From Diogma glabrata (lineage: Eukaryota > Arthropoda > Insecta > Diptera > Cylindrotomidae), in the NCBI GenBank assembly GCA_963693315.1, contig OY856187.1:46580485-46644484 (forward strand): a stretch of DNA of 64,000 bases. Reading direction: 5' to 3'. The notes below the pieces were generated by a model. That model was not told the origin of the DNA. It worked only from the letters and a program-made list of their open reading frames with translations, and ran no database searches. This document shows, in pieces, positions 33,537-45,429 of this stretch. Each line of letters begins with the position of its first letter. Position 1 is the first letter of the stretch. Made by a program: the position numbers and the translations under genes.

Positions 33537-34706
33537 ATGAACTCAGGGGAGGATTCCGATTTGGAAGGAGCAGCAGAAAGAGCTTTGCAAGGTTTATTGC
33601 CGGTAGTATCAAACGGTAGTATCAAACAATGGTGCTGTGAAAAAAAAATTAAAGTGATTGAGGAAAATAAGTTGCTTGCTTATTTCGATACCGAAATGAA
33701 ACAATTCCAATCGTCAACTACATGGAGCATTTACTCAATGTTAAAATCGACGTTGAACGTGGAGGACAACATCGATATCTCAAAATTCAACAATTTGTGA
33801 TCGTCTGGTCTTTTTAAGCGTAAAAATGACAATTATTTTGCGAAGAAATCAAGAATCTTCACCATTGAAGAAATCTACAAATTCCTGCCGACGATGTTTA
33901 TTTGGCTACGAAGGTAAAATTTGCTGATAATTTTTTTGTTTCATTTTCCTAACCTCACAATTTTAAGGTGGCCCTTATTGTCGGTGTCTATGGTGCTTAT
34001 CGACGAAGCGAATTGTTGAATTTGAACGTAAGGGATGTCGAATACATGGACAATGGCATTAAAATTACCGTACCGAAAACAGAAACCAAAATCATTCGAC
34101 AATTTGTCATCAACGAAGGAAGTGATCCGGACGTAACTTCGGTTGACATTTTCAAGATGTATTCAGGACTACGTCCTCATGGCGTTATCATCGACAGATT
34201 CTTTTTGGGTTTTCGTAAAGGCAAATGCATCAAACAGTCGATCGGCATTAACACGATTGGAGGCTATCCGAAGACAATTGCAATTTTCTTGAATCTTTCG
34301 TCACCGGGTGAGTACACTGGTCATTGCTTCCGTCGATCTTCTGCATCCTTGTTGACAGATTTGGGTGTGAATTTAACTACAATTAACCAACATGGTGGTT
34401 GGGAGTCTGATATGGTTACAGAAAAATACATTCAACAATAAACGTAAAATTGCTGACAGCATCATGGGTTCGAAAATTGCTAGAGCTGATAACGTTTCAA
34501 CGACCTCATCAACCACTGCTCAATCCAGTGCATCAATCATTGAAAATGGCAATGTTTCAGCCGGCACAACTGTTACAATAATGTCGAGTCCAACAAGCCG
34601 AACAAACTTGAAAGTGGTTGGAGAGCCTTTGCCACAACCACCGATTCCTGGAGGATATTCATTCAATAACTTGCACAATTGCTCTTTCTACTTTGGTCAA
34701 AAGTAA
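33537..34706 (+). pseudogene. Crypton-like tyrosine recombinase, broken
   Basis: Three frame segments form one protein of the insect Crypton-like tyrosine-recombinase type. The N-terminal part (33537-33797) has SSTTWSIYSMLKSTLNVED and DISKF. After a stop at 33798, KRK..KKSRIF..EEIYKFL continues in the same frame. A one-base slip near 33880 leads to a 54-bp intron (33914-33967). The catalytic domain (33968-34438) has the first Arg in GAYRRSEL, HxxR in GHCFRRS, HGGW, and the candidate nucleophile Tyr in EKYI. A second frame slip near 34438 joins a C-terminal tail (to 34706) that begins NKRKIADSIMGS. ATG 33537 fits the family start; upstream codons to 33429 are open but unlike it. With one stop and two slips it is inactive, yet the catalytic set is complete. 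Confidence 0.88.
33914..33967 (+). other. Intron in recombinase gene
   Basis: GTAAAATTTG to TTTTAAG, 54 bp, with a pyrimidine-rich stretch before the acceptor. It contains stops, and its removal joins the two parts of the recombinase in a sensible phase (K then VALIVG). Its size is typical of insect introns. Confidence 0.75.
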
Positions 34707-34779
34707 TGTTTTCATTCATTTCTACTTTATTAATAAAAAATGTTTACCAACACAAACGCACCGTTTCGTCTTTTAAATT

Positions 34780-34901
34780 GGCAGCAGTGCGGGAATGAAA
34801 AAGCAGTGCTGAAATGAAAAATCAGTGCGGAAATAACTCACTTTTCCGCACTCAAACGAGTTTCGATATATGTCGTATTGTGGTACTGGAGTGCAGAAAA
34901 C
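34780..34901. repeat. Right end of recombinase element: repeats and inverted end
   Basis: Three near-tandem 18-bp units (CAGTGCGGGAATGAAA, CAGTGCTGAAATGAAA, CAGTGCGGAAATAAC) are followed by the inverted TTTCCGCACT. Then 34872-34901 is the inverted partner of 33315-33343, matching at about 27 of 30 positions. GTGCTGAAA/TTTCAGCAC words also occur in the left palindrome. Confidence 0.8.
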
Positions 34902-34930
34902 AACTTAACGTATGATAGTTGAGAATAACA

Positions 34931-35115
34931 CGAAAGTACAACGCGTTTTTTAATTATTGAACAATATTTAAAAAAATACAATAAGTTTGGCGGCACAGTT
35001 CGCGAATTTCGTGCAAAATATTATGGTCAGCATGTTAATTTAACCTCGTCAACTAGAAAGCTATTGAAAAGTAATTGAAAATTTAGAGAAGTAATTGAGT
35101 AATTGAAAATTCAGA
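34931..35115 (+). pseudogene. IS630/Tc1-type transposase, N-terminal HTH relic
   Basis: A decayed frame carries IIEQYLKKYNKFGGTVREF followed by RAKYYGQHVNLTSST and RKLLK. This fits the N-terminal helix-turn-helix region (DUF4817-like, by memory) of insect transposases of the IS630/Tc1 group. It is similar to the minus-strand N-terminus at 52541-52635 (IEQYFKNNKSLAA). A stop follows near 35087 and no catalytic domain is found downstream. Confidence 0.65.
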
Positions 35116-36640
35116 AACAGTTGGTTTATTTAATGCAAGTAAGCAACATTCATCGGTTGTAACATAGACGTTGAATTCGGTAGGAGAGCGATTACTATGA
35201 TGAAAATGATTTTAGGACCAACATGACATGGCGTTAAAAATTAGTTCAGTTCAGAATGATTATGAATAGGGAATTCGTTTCAAATGTATGTTGACTTCGG
35301 GGAACAATTTTCATAATATAGTTTTGGCGACTTGTGCACGAATATTTACTAAATATTGTGTCACTCTTTTGGAATTTTTTTTTTTAAATTTTGTACCGCG
35401 GAGCGACCTATTAAGAGAAATTCTTATGCAAGTGAAACTTGAATGGAATGAGAAATTCTTATGCAAGTGAGACTTGAATGCAACATTATTTGGGCATGTG
35501 GTTATTCTAGGTAACGAGCAATCTTTTGCAGTTTTGAAAAAATACTTGTTGCGCCTTCTTTTTATCAGCGTTTAGATTTTTTAGGTGGTTATATGATGTG
35601 GTTCTGCTTTACTGGCTGTATGAACGGTCATCCCATTCTTTACAACGTCTAGAACGCATTTTTCCTTTCATCAACAAAAGACAAAAAATTAATTTTAACC
35701 AAGATCTTCATTCGGTACAAAAGAGTTTCATACAAGTTCCTAATTCGGATCGCGCGGTCCACATTAGAGACATCAAAGCGATTTTTAAACCTTGAGTTCT
35801 TTCTAAAGCTTAGTTAAAAAAACCTGGCATATCAATTATTTTTAATTACAAATACCATCAGAAACAAGCTGGCCTTAGTTGGACCTACACTTTTTTGTTT
35901 AGTTTAATGCGAATTTTATCAAAAAACATGCCTATCGAACAGTGAATTCAGTTAAGCGTTTCAACAAATTCATTTTCAAAAAATAAGAAATATATTTAGA
36001 AAAACCTAGATCCGAATTCGCTCAGGTTGAAAATACGTCTAGTCTGGTATTAACTGTAATTAAAGTTTTAATTTTACTGATTTTTTTGTAATAGTAAATT
36101 CGAATAAAAAATTGCGGGGATTTGAACTTTAATTGGATCGCACCGATCCACAATTGGGCAAGATCGAAAATACGATGTACATAATGTGAAGCTACTCAAA
36201 TTATACCCTAATTAATTTTTTTTTGAAAATAAAGATTTTTTAGGATAAATTGTATATATATACCTACTTAGCCGTAAAAATAAAAAAACACTAAGTTATA
36301 TTACACAGTCTTAAAAGCTTATTTTAGTAAGGCACGTTCCTTAAGAAAAAATTAACAAAATGTCAATTTGACTGTTTTGTATTTTGTACTGCCGACGCAG
36401 TGAATATCTAAGTGATAAAACTAATGTTTGTAAGTATTTTATGCCGCTCAAAATCTGACACAGGCAATATTGGACTTGAATTTATATTTCTTGATAATCT
36501 AAACATTTGAACACCCATCATTTTTCTTATTTTGAACAAATTTCTGTTAGATCCACAATTGGTACAACGATTCACATTATGGACGTTTACCTTATACATT
36601 TCTAAAATGGATAACACTACCTAGTGTATTTTAATCAAAT
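35116..36640. other. Spacer with one 34-bp direct duplication
   Basis: GAGAAATTCTTATGCAAGTG with its following ACTTGAATG is present twice in tandem at about 35419-35478. No gene was recognised; the frames at 35598-35795 and 36408-36617 have no known motif. Confidence 0.5.
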
Positions 36641-36646
36641 GACAAA

Positions 36647-36970
36647 GATCGGCCAATTTATGGTCCAGTATTGGCCTAATAACAATAGCCAATTGATATT
36701 AACCATTAACGTGCCATTATTTAGCTGTTTAAACTGAACTGGTTATTTTCTATAAACCGTAGATCGGGTGATTCATGGTTCCAGCAATGGCCGAATAATA
36801 ATAGCCATGTATTGTTTATCATTCATGGGCTAGTGCTTAACCATTGAAAGGTAACTAAATACTGGCTATTTTCTGTTAACCATAGATCAGCCGATGAATG
36901 GTTCTAGTACAGGCCGAATAACATAAGTCAAGTCCTGTTAACTATTAATTAATGAACTAGTGCTTGGTCG
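36647..36970. repeat. Tandem repeat, 115-123 bp unit
   Basis: Three units start GATCGG/GATCAG at 36647, 36762 and 36885. Each contains ATGGTYCxAGxAxxGGCC, AATAACAATAGCCA-like and ACTGGxTATTTTCT blocks. Confidence 0.85.
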
Positions 36971-37128
36971 TATTTCAAATTCTGGAATACCCTGCTTCGG
37001 TAGTAATTTCATTCCACCACACCATTTGTGGTGTATTTCTGAACTAAGATTGAAATACATATTTTGAAAAAGGTGTAGATTCAGTTAAAAGCTTGAAGAC
37101 TGAAATAATTAAATTTAAACATGGAAAT

Positions 37129-37836
37129 ATATCGTCGCCTTAATAATGAAATAACGTATGCCATATATACGTTGTTATTATATAATGGGTGCGCTGCATT
37201 CCCCATAAGGATCTCTATAGTGTGGCGTTTTAACATTTTCCAATTATTTTATAACTGGGGGTGAAAATTTATATATTGTTAATTAACGTACATGCCAATT
37301 TGAATTTGGTTAAATATTGAAACAGCGTAAATGCATGTACGATATTTCAATTCCTACAGAATAATAACTTGGGTAAAATCAGCGTCGTATACTTTACATA
37401 CATTACGATCGCAAAACGAAATGGTAAATCTAAAATATTGTATAAGCATCATTCATTACTACATGATATACCGGTTCATATAAATAAAAAATTGTAAGAA
37501 TATTATGCGTTAGTTCAATAATGATTAGTTTTAGGTTAATCGTACTTCCATGCAAAATGAAATAACGTATATGAAATATGAAATAACGTATAAGGTACCT
37601 GATTGACTTTTCACCTCTTTTTAGGTAGAAAAGCCAACAGGTACCAATGTGAAATTTTAATATGTTGCGGGGAGATTAGTCAAGATTAATTGGTAGAAAT
37701 TTTTTTTCCAATATCTTTATTCATTCAATAGTGCTGTCGAGTTTACGAAAATCAGAAAATCGAAAAATCTTTAAACCCAATTATCTCGAAACTACACTTT
37801 TGCGAATACGTTGTTTCATTATTAAAGCGACGATAT
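37129..37836. mobile_element. TIR element, P-like terminal motif
   Basis: The left end ATATCGTCGCCTTAATAATG continues into AAATAACGTATG. The right end is its reverse complement with about three changes over roughly 33 bp. The AATGAAATAACGTA word resembles the P-element terminal repeat as I remember it and recurs twice inside (37558-37595). The hairpin 37596-37644 (GGTACCTG to CAGGTACC) is also internal. No transposase frame and no clear target duplication were found, so the ends are approximate. Confidence 0.7.
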
Positions 37837-38264
37837 GCTTCAACCACCAAAGAGAGGTTGTTGTATCGTTTACTTACCTAAAAATCGATGGTCAAGCATA
37901 AATTAGCTAGGTGATGACTGATGAGGTGCATTTAAAGCCATGTCTCTTCTTCGATAAAGTTTCTTAACTTCTACAGGTTGCTCTAGTTATGCCTAACTTC
38001 AACTACAACGGCAATAGTCGTTTTATCTCTTTGAGTTCTGTCTAAAGCGACTGCTATTGTGTTTAGAGAACAAAGCATATGTTTAGCATTACAATGTTTG
38101 CCATAAGATTAGTTTTGTCAGAATCTATGTCAGCTTTATGGTCTTGGCATAGCTGAACCAGGTTATCTCAATTTGGCATGCGTTTTGCAAGCAGTGCTGC
38201 GACCGTTAACAGTTTTTTCAACTTTAAGGTAGGAATAATTAATTATTTATTTTTTTTATAAATA

Positions 38265-38335
38265 TCATGATATATATCAGGGAATAAATATCGTGATATA
38301 TATCAATGATATATATCGGATATATATCATTGAAC
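38265..38335. repeat. GATATATATC palindrome cluster, right
   Basis: Repeated ATCATGATATATATC and GATATATATCGGATATATATC words, like the cluster at 31836-31906. Confidence 0.7.
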
Positions 38336-38415
38336 ATAGTCGTACGCAATTTCTCTATGCTGTTGGAGGCTTTTACAATAAACGTTGGAGGATTAACTTA
38401 GTCACAAACACTTTT

Positions 38416-38420
<5 letters not shown>

Positions 38421-38490
<70 letters not shown>
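38421..38490. repeat. (TA)35 microsatellite
   Basis: An uninterrupted TA dinucleotide run. The Tyr-Ile ORF across it is an artefact. Confidence 0.98.
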
Positions 38491-38493
<3 letters not shown>

Positions 38494-38944
38494 CTATTTT
38501 CAAGCGAAAGTGCTGTTGGTTTTTTGTAAATAAAATGGAACTGGGTGATCCGAATTTAAATCGGTTTTCAATTTTTAATAGCTCAATATTGGTGGAGTAT
38601 TTTGGTATATAATTTCTTTTTTTATCCCAACTAAATCATTAAAAAAATGACTTTAAAGTTTGCTAAAAGTTTTTCAATAGAAAAAAATCAAAAAAAAATC
38701 AGAAAATAATAGAATTTTTAATTTTATTTCATAAATAATTGACTAAATTGTTTAACAATATTTGATTATTTGATTAATTCATTAAATTTAATTAATATTA
38801 ATATAATATAAAGTTATTATCTTATGTGACCGCCTTGTGCTGCAATCATTTCTGACAATATATATTCTCAATATATAATTTCTCAATATATAATTTCTCA
38901 ATCATTAATGACATACTAGATACCACAATTCATTCCATTCATAT

Positions 38945-39190
38945 TGGCTCTGTTTTAGCTTAGTTGTTAAAGCGCTAGTCTGTAACTCCAGTGAACTCAA
39001 GGGGATTCGATTCACTGTGCCTATACATTATTCAAAATGTGTGCTTTCAGACCTGGTTAATTAATCATTCTGATTGTATAGTAAAAGAAATGGTCAACAT
39101 GGTATCTTAGGATATTTAAAGCAATAAGCATTGAGTTAATTGGTGGGATTCAGTGCTAAACATTCGATTAATAAAAAATAATTAATTTTT
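38945..39190 (+). mobile_element. tRNA-derived SINE with LINE-like 3' tail
   Basis: The head has a pol III A-box (TAGCTTAGTTGTTAAAGCG, from 38956) and B-box (GGATTCGATTC, 39003-39013). A tRNA-unrelated body of about 75 bp follows. The 3' region (39095-39160) matches the 3' untranslated end of the LINE at 52437-52500: CATGGTATCTTxGGATATT, TTGAxxTxxATTGG and CTAAACAT. It ends in an A/T-rich tail AATAAAAAATAA. Together this is the classic structure of a SINE that borrows a LINE's reverse transcriptase. Confidence 0.85.
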
Positions 39191-39256
39191 ATTATAAGTA
39201 AAAGATTTTTTTCAAAAGAAATAAAAATCTTTTACTTATAGTAAAAATTAATTTTC
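39170..39256. repeat. AT-rich hairpin
   Basis: AATTAATTTTTATTATAAGT continues to AAAAGATTTTT and is mirrored by AAAAATCTTTTACTTATAGT on the right, a stem of about 36 bp. It starts at the SINE tail. It may be a small MITE. Confidence 0.8.
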
Positions 39257-42200
39257 AAAGTGACAAAGCACACAAACCAGTGAAAATGATGGAAAACCTT
39301 ATTAATGCATAATAAAAATTTCTTAGTTTTCTCATATTCTATTCAACAGCACGTTGAAGTTTTTAATAGTTTCATTTAATTAAGACAAATGAATTAGAGT
39401 TAAAATTTGATCAGTTTTAATAATCACAAAATTGTTTGCGGGAATATCTTAAATAGGAAAAGTGGTGCTGCATTTATCGAGAGTATACACTATACAGACA
39501 AACAAACAAATTTGAACTTCTGATTTCAAATCGTCGAGACAAAGACAAAGAGTGAAAGGTACATTTTGTTGTTTTTGGTTGGATTGGTTGAATTTTGTTG
39601 ACCAACCATTTGAATCTGTTTGAAATGGCTTTTGTGACAAAAGGACTTAAGTGAGCGAGACGGGTGTGGTCTCAAACTCCAACACCTCGGCTTCAACATT
39701 GTCTATCAAAAAGGGTCTCAAATGAGGCTCCCAACTCGCTTGCCTAACTTGCTTTCGCTAATGAAAAACAAATTAAAAATAAACAATTTTAGAGTAGAGT
39801 AGAAATCAAAATAGGTCGGTCGTTACTTATTAAAACCTAGAAAGTATAAAGATATTTACCGAAAGCACCAATAGTAACATTATTCGCTATTAAAACTGTC
39901 CCTACCCAAAGTACTTGATCAACGGAGATTCGTGGCTCTTGAGTCAAGGCGATATCGAGTTCATCTTAAACGTAAGCACACATTACATGACAGGTAGCTG
40001 AACCTTCTCAAAATCACTGAAGCCGAAGTTTTTGATATAAAAGACCTTATGGAATTTCCTCTGTGATCTTATCACAGTAGGATTTCCAGTTCCTAGGTTT
40101 CACAATTTTTGTGGCTCACTTGAAAGTGGCGAAGTCTTGATTCGTTTTATTGGCATCCGGAATAGCGTTCAGCCGTTTGAATCCTTGCCAGACTTTCATT
40201 CTAGCGTTGTAAATCGGGCTTTAAAATTTAGAAGGTCTCACTTGCGCATCGAGCCCGACTTCTAGGGTTTCTATAGTACTATCACAGCATGACTTAATGA
40301 CAAGGTTCTCGTTCACTATTTTTATCGAATCCTAAAAATTACCGAACTTTCTTTTTTATCGATCAGTTTGTTTTGACATTTAATTGCCATAGGTAGCGGA
40401 GAAAACAAAATTGTATCCATATCGAAATCCACGATGCGTAGTCGAACCAAACTATATATAGATCTAGGCTGCTCCGTTTGTGACTGAGCTATTTGAGTTG
40501 TACGAAGCTGATTTTTGACACGGGTTGCATTACACCTTGTTCCAGCTTAGTTGCATGTTGCATACCTGTAGGGCATACCTATAGGGGATGACCTATAGGG
40601 TGAATTTTAAGTAAGCAAACACAACTCTAAAAAAATTTAACTCGACGTGTTTTTTATGGGTCTGTTTTTTCTTGGGGTTCTAGGTTAACATATTTTATGT
40701 ACATTAAATCAGAAAAATGACCTGCAATGAACCTGTAAAACGTTTCTAAATTACAGGCAGACAGGTAAGGTCAGTTCTATCTTACTTTTAAGTAATTATA
40801 ACTCTTCAAACCAGTTCCATATGTGTAAAAGAAATTTATCAATATATCTGACTATGTAAACAGTTGGTTAAACATTAAAATAAACAAAATAAAAATACAA
40901 ACAAAACTCAAAATTTTGTTTATTCATGTTGCTGTTATTTAAACAGCAGATGTCGTTTTATCATTTATTCTTCCATCTTATTGATTTTAATTAAAACTTT
41001 TGCACTTTTTATAATTTAGCACGATTTTATTCTACAATGGAAATCCATTTGTTTGAATGTAGTTGACAATTTTAGGTAGATTTCATAAAAAAATCTACCT
41101 ATTGCGATGTGCATCATCTCGGCATTTCGACACAATTTTGATACCAAACGACTAAATATGTAAAGCACAAAAAGGATACAAAATAAATGTGTAATGGTTG
41201 GAATGTAGTGGAGCTCTAAGACAAAATAGACGCATTTTTTATCACACCAAAAATATTTTTTTGAAATATGAGGTCCTGTAATACCTCATGGTCGCAACTC
41301 ATGACACCCTCATGGTCGAAACTCACATTTTTTATCTACACCTAAAATAATTTTTGGAAATATGTGGACGAATTTTAACTTAAATAATATGGACCATGAG
41401 TCAAATTTAGCTAGCTACGAGTGAAGAGTCTTAAAAGTCAGAGTTAAGTGTTTAACGGCCGTTTGGATCAAAATATTTTGATAAAATTTATAAATATTGA
41501 AGATTTGAACACATTTCTATCATTTTTTGAAAAACTAGACATCTTCGGATAGTGAGCAATTTGTTCTAACATAAAACAAAAACACATAAAATTTCCTTAC
41601 GTAATGACTGAAAAGATAAAATGCCGAATAATGGTAAAATAAAAAGATTTAAATATATCTAATATGTAATAGAATCGTATTTCTTTTTGTTTTGATTTGA
41701 TTAAAATATATACAAAGATCGGGCATCATAATTCACAAGTAACACGATCTAGTTTACGATTACAAAATAACGTCATTTTGCGAATTACACGCCAGTATAC
41801 GACTTCAATAGCGGTCTTAAAGACTCACCAACGTCGGCGGTAGATTTCTGATCATGACGTAACCAAAAATATTAGTTTATCAAAGATTCTTATCATATCA
41901 GAAAATGTTAGTCATAAAAGTCATATAGGAAATTATTTATATTTTTTTTTTCGATACAAATAACTGCGACAAAAAGTCTGAATTCTGATTTTTGTGATCA
42001 GTATTTCACGAGTAAAAAAAAGCTAAGGGACCAAACGTGGGCCAAGTCCGCACCACAGCTTTTTTGCGTGAGGCTACACTTAACATTTTCAAACGGTCCA
42101 AGCGTGGAGCGAGCTTGGACTGATGTCCTGAGGCCAAGTCTAGCAAACCAGGCTTGGGCAATATTGTATGTCTGAATATATCCTGAATAAGATAAAAATA

Positions 42201-45200
42201 TTCCATAATTGCATAGTTTTGCTTACAATTAAAATTATTCTAAAATTTGTGTGATAATTCTGTAAATAAACTCATTTGATGCATTTGATTCTACTTCCTT
42301 GTGACCAAGGAATTAACATACTTCTAGCTGATATCCTGACGTTTGTACCTTTTTTCTATGTTATCACTGAATACAAAAAAGCATTATCCATTAAATTATA
42401 TAATCATATTATTTCTAAATTTATTGTAAAAGAAATTTATATTATTTATGTGACCGTAAAAAAAATTTAAAAAAATAATCGCGTGCAGGTAATTACAAAA
42501 AAAACACAATTGCAAAAATCATTATTCACGAAAAAAATATCAATTTAATTCTAGGAATCACTTAACAAAAAATCTTGATTAATAAATTTGATTGGAGAGA
42601 GATCCTTGGAATATCAGATAGTAAAAGTTAAATGTTAATAGAGTATAAAACATTTGGGGATAATACTTGAAAGTCATTTTGAAATTTCATTATTTTAATT
42701 AATTCCAAGATTTGAATTCTTTCTTCTTTTCTATACACAAACCTTTAAGATAACGACGATTGAAAATAAAATTTATAACTTTTTTTTAAATAAACAAACA
42801 AAAAACCTGATTGATGATCCCACTCATTTACGGAAATTTGTAAGCTACAAACTTTTCATACGTATAAACTTAAAGAAAATAAATTACATCTATTTAGCAC
42901 ATTTATGAATAAATTATTTTATCACAATATTGTGCTAAAAATAAAAAAAATATTTTGTTTAAAGTTTATATTAATTAAAATGAGATGCTGGTAGCGTAAA
43001 TTAAGTAAATATAGAAAACAAATATCACGAGTTGAAAAAAAAAATTCAAATTTCTTTTATGAAATTAAAACGACGAGGGTAAATTGATAATTTTTCAGTC
43101 TTTGATTTGTTCATCACTGATTAGAATATGGAAAATTTCCAATTAATTCTTGTTTTTATTATAGAAAAATCTATTATCAAAACGGAAATTATCTATACAC
43201 ATTTGTTTTTTGTTCTAAGAGTAACATGTTAATGGTCAAGTTTTAATCACTACATATGTATATAATATATATATTCCAATGAATGATGTGATAATAAAAT
43301 AAGCTGGTGAGAGATATAAGTTGGTTGAATTTCTTGATAGCAAGGTCTTGAAATACAAATATGTGGTGGTTTTTGATAATAGAAAGGTTGCTTTTGAAAA
43401 AATATTCTATTTTATATCATCATTGCAATGTGTGTTGTGGAAGAAATCTTTTGGATTCGATTGGAGGTGTGTCCGAGCGAAACCTGAATGTTTATTGGTA
43501 ATGTTCGAATAAATTTAATATCTGACGTTTAAGATTGCGCAACATTTTGAAAATAAAGTTTTTTAATTAATGAATAATAATGGGGGAATTTCTTTAGAAA
43601 AAATATATATATTTGCATTTGATCTTTAGAATATTTGTTTATCATATTCTTGATTATTCGTAGAAAATCAAATCAAAACAAAACACAACGCAAAAGTTTT
43701 TTAATACCGGAAACTGTAAGGATGGTTTGCATATAAGCTTTTGCCAAGATCGTGTTGAGACTCGAGATCTCTCTTCATTCATGAAGGACGACATAATTTA
43801 GTTTTGGTTGGATTATTAATTTTAACAAATTTCCATGCCTTCATTCTCGTAGCGTATAATTACAACAAGTTTTCGTTGATAAAATTAATTTTGTATATTT
43901 CCGAGCGATACAATGCGTCATTATCAATGAAGCAAGTTTACTGAAGATACTGTAGAGATTTGTATTTCAGTTATAAAAGAAACAAAATTGGTGAAAGGTG
44001 AGCGCCATGAGAAAGATTAGCATTAATTGCTAAGTATAAATTATTTTTTGTATTTTTTAAAAAATTGTAAATCCTTAAACTCACTCAAACAAAAAAAAAA
44101 AAAATAAAACAAAACTTTTCACTTTTTAAAATAATTATTTTTAATTTAAAATGCAAATTTAATTTCAATTCTTTTTTTTTTATTAACTTAACTACATGTT
44201 TCGAGATACAATATCTCATCTACAGGTTGTTTGTACAACGTACAAACACACGCGATTTGAACACACGCGATTTGAACATGTGTCTCTGATGAGTGTGAGT
44301 TCGAATCCTGGCACGAAACACAAAAAAATTAGAGAAAATGAAAAATTATTTCGAATTGCAAAATTCAAATGACTTCCAATATGTATTTAAGCTTAATTGC
44401 TCACAAAAAACCCCTCCAAATTTTGAAATAATGTTTTTTAATTTATAATTAAATTTATTTAATAGAAAAGTAAAAGAAAAAGTATTGCCACTGATAAAAA
44501 TTACTGCTATAAACTGCAATAAAAAAAAAATCTCTCCGTGTTCATACAATAGACGAAAAATAAAATCCTCGGATGAAGATAAAACTTTATTCTCGGATTT
44601 TTTCTATCCATCCTTGTTCATACGATCGGCCCTTAGTGCGATTCAGTTTTAAGTATCCCAATTTATCTGATGATCTGTTACGGCTACTACGACTAAATTT
44701 TTCTTGCGATTTCTTGGTAAGAGATTATACTGAAAATTAATTCGCTTACTTTTTGTTTCATCTGGAAAAATTATTATACTGAAGAGATTAATCTGTATCT
44801 TTAATCTTAGTTGCCCGCAAAAAATCCATATTTTCTATCAAGTCGTTTCATTTCATTCAGAACTAATAAAAGATGAATTTAAGTTGTCCCACTACAACAT
44901 GCATTGATGATTTCAACATTTTTAACTTCCCGATATCATGAAACTATTTAGGGTATTTTTAGCTGGCAGTCTAGACTATTTAGCTACTCCAGCTGGTACG
45001 TATATGTGTGTATGTATGTGTTTGTGTATCGTTGTATGTGAACCCGTGTTTGTCCAACGCATTTTTAATAACGGATGGCCTGATTTCGATGAAAATGTTT
45101 ACAATCAATATACCCTGGCGTAATTTGGCCCAGTCCGTTTTTACCGAAATTGGCTAATTTGTTTTTCAGTGGTTTCCAAAAAACTGAAAATCATCTCTTG
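39257..45200. other. Long AT-rich region without recognised genes
   Basis: GC-richer islands occur at 39650-40560 and 42000-42160. The second repeats GCCAAGTC and CTTGG words in both orientations. On the minus strand of 39960-40230, short words such as RNWKSYCDKI faintly recall LINE linker regions but are broken by stops. Near 44295-44325, GAGTTCGAATCC is a B-box-like word without a convincing A-box. None supports a gene call. Confidence 0.5.
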
Positions 45201-45429
45201 CAAAAATCATGAGAATGAAAAATGCTATCATGGTTGTTGGCCCACTCTTTTGTTTGACGTCATATCAACTATTCCTACTAAATTTTAACTAAACAATTGC
45301 TATCTTAGTTTTTGAGGTTTTTAAGAAAACGTGAAAAAACTGATCTTGATGTAATTGTGGTATACATATATCATTCGCAAACGCAGTCGGTGTTACATAA
45401 AATATGAAAGATATGAAATGTTTTTAAAA

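Noticed and set aside
35598..35795. 65-codon frame resembling an exon
   Set aside because: No recognised domain and no matching splice partners.
38293..38529. 78-codon Tyr-Ile repeat ORF
   Set aside because: Translation of the (TA)35 microsatellite.
39960..40230. Minus-strand coding relic (possible LINE linker)
   Set aside because: Only short suggestive words broken by stops; not enough to assign a family.
42000..42160. GC-richer island with repeated CCAAG words
   Set aside because: Might be a MITE or promoter, but I found no inverted ends, duplication or second copy.
44270..44335. Another tRNA-derived SINE (GAGTTCGAATCC B-box word)
   Set aside because: No convincing A-box at the right distance and no second copy.
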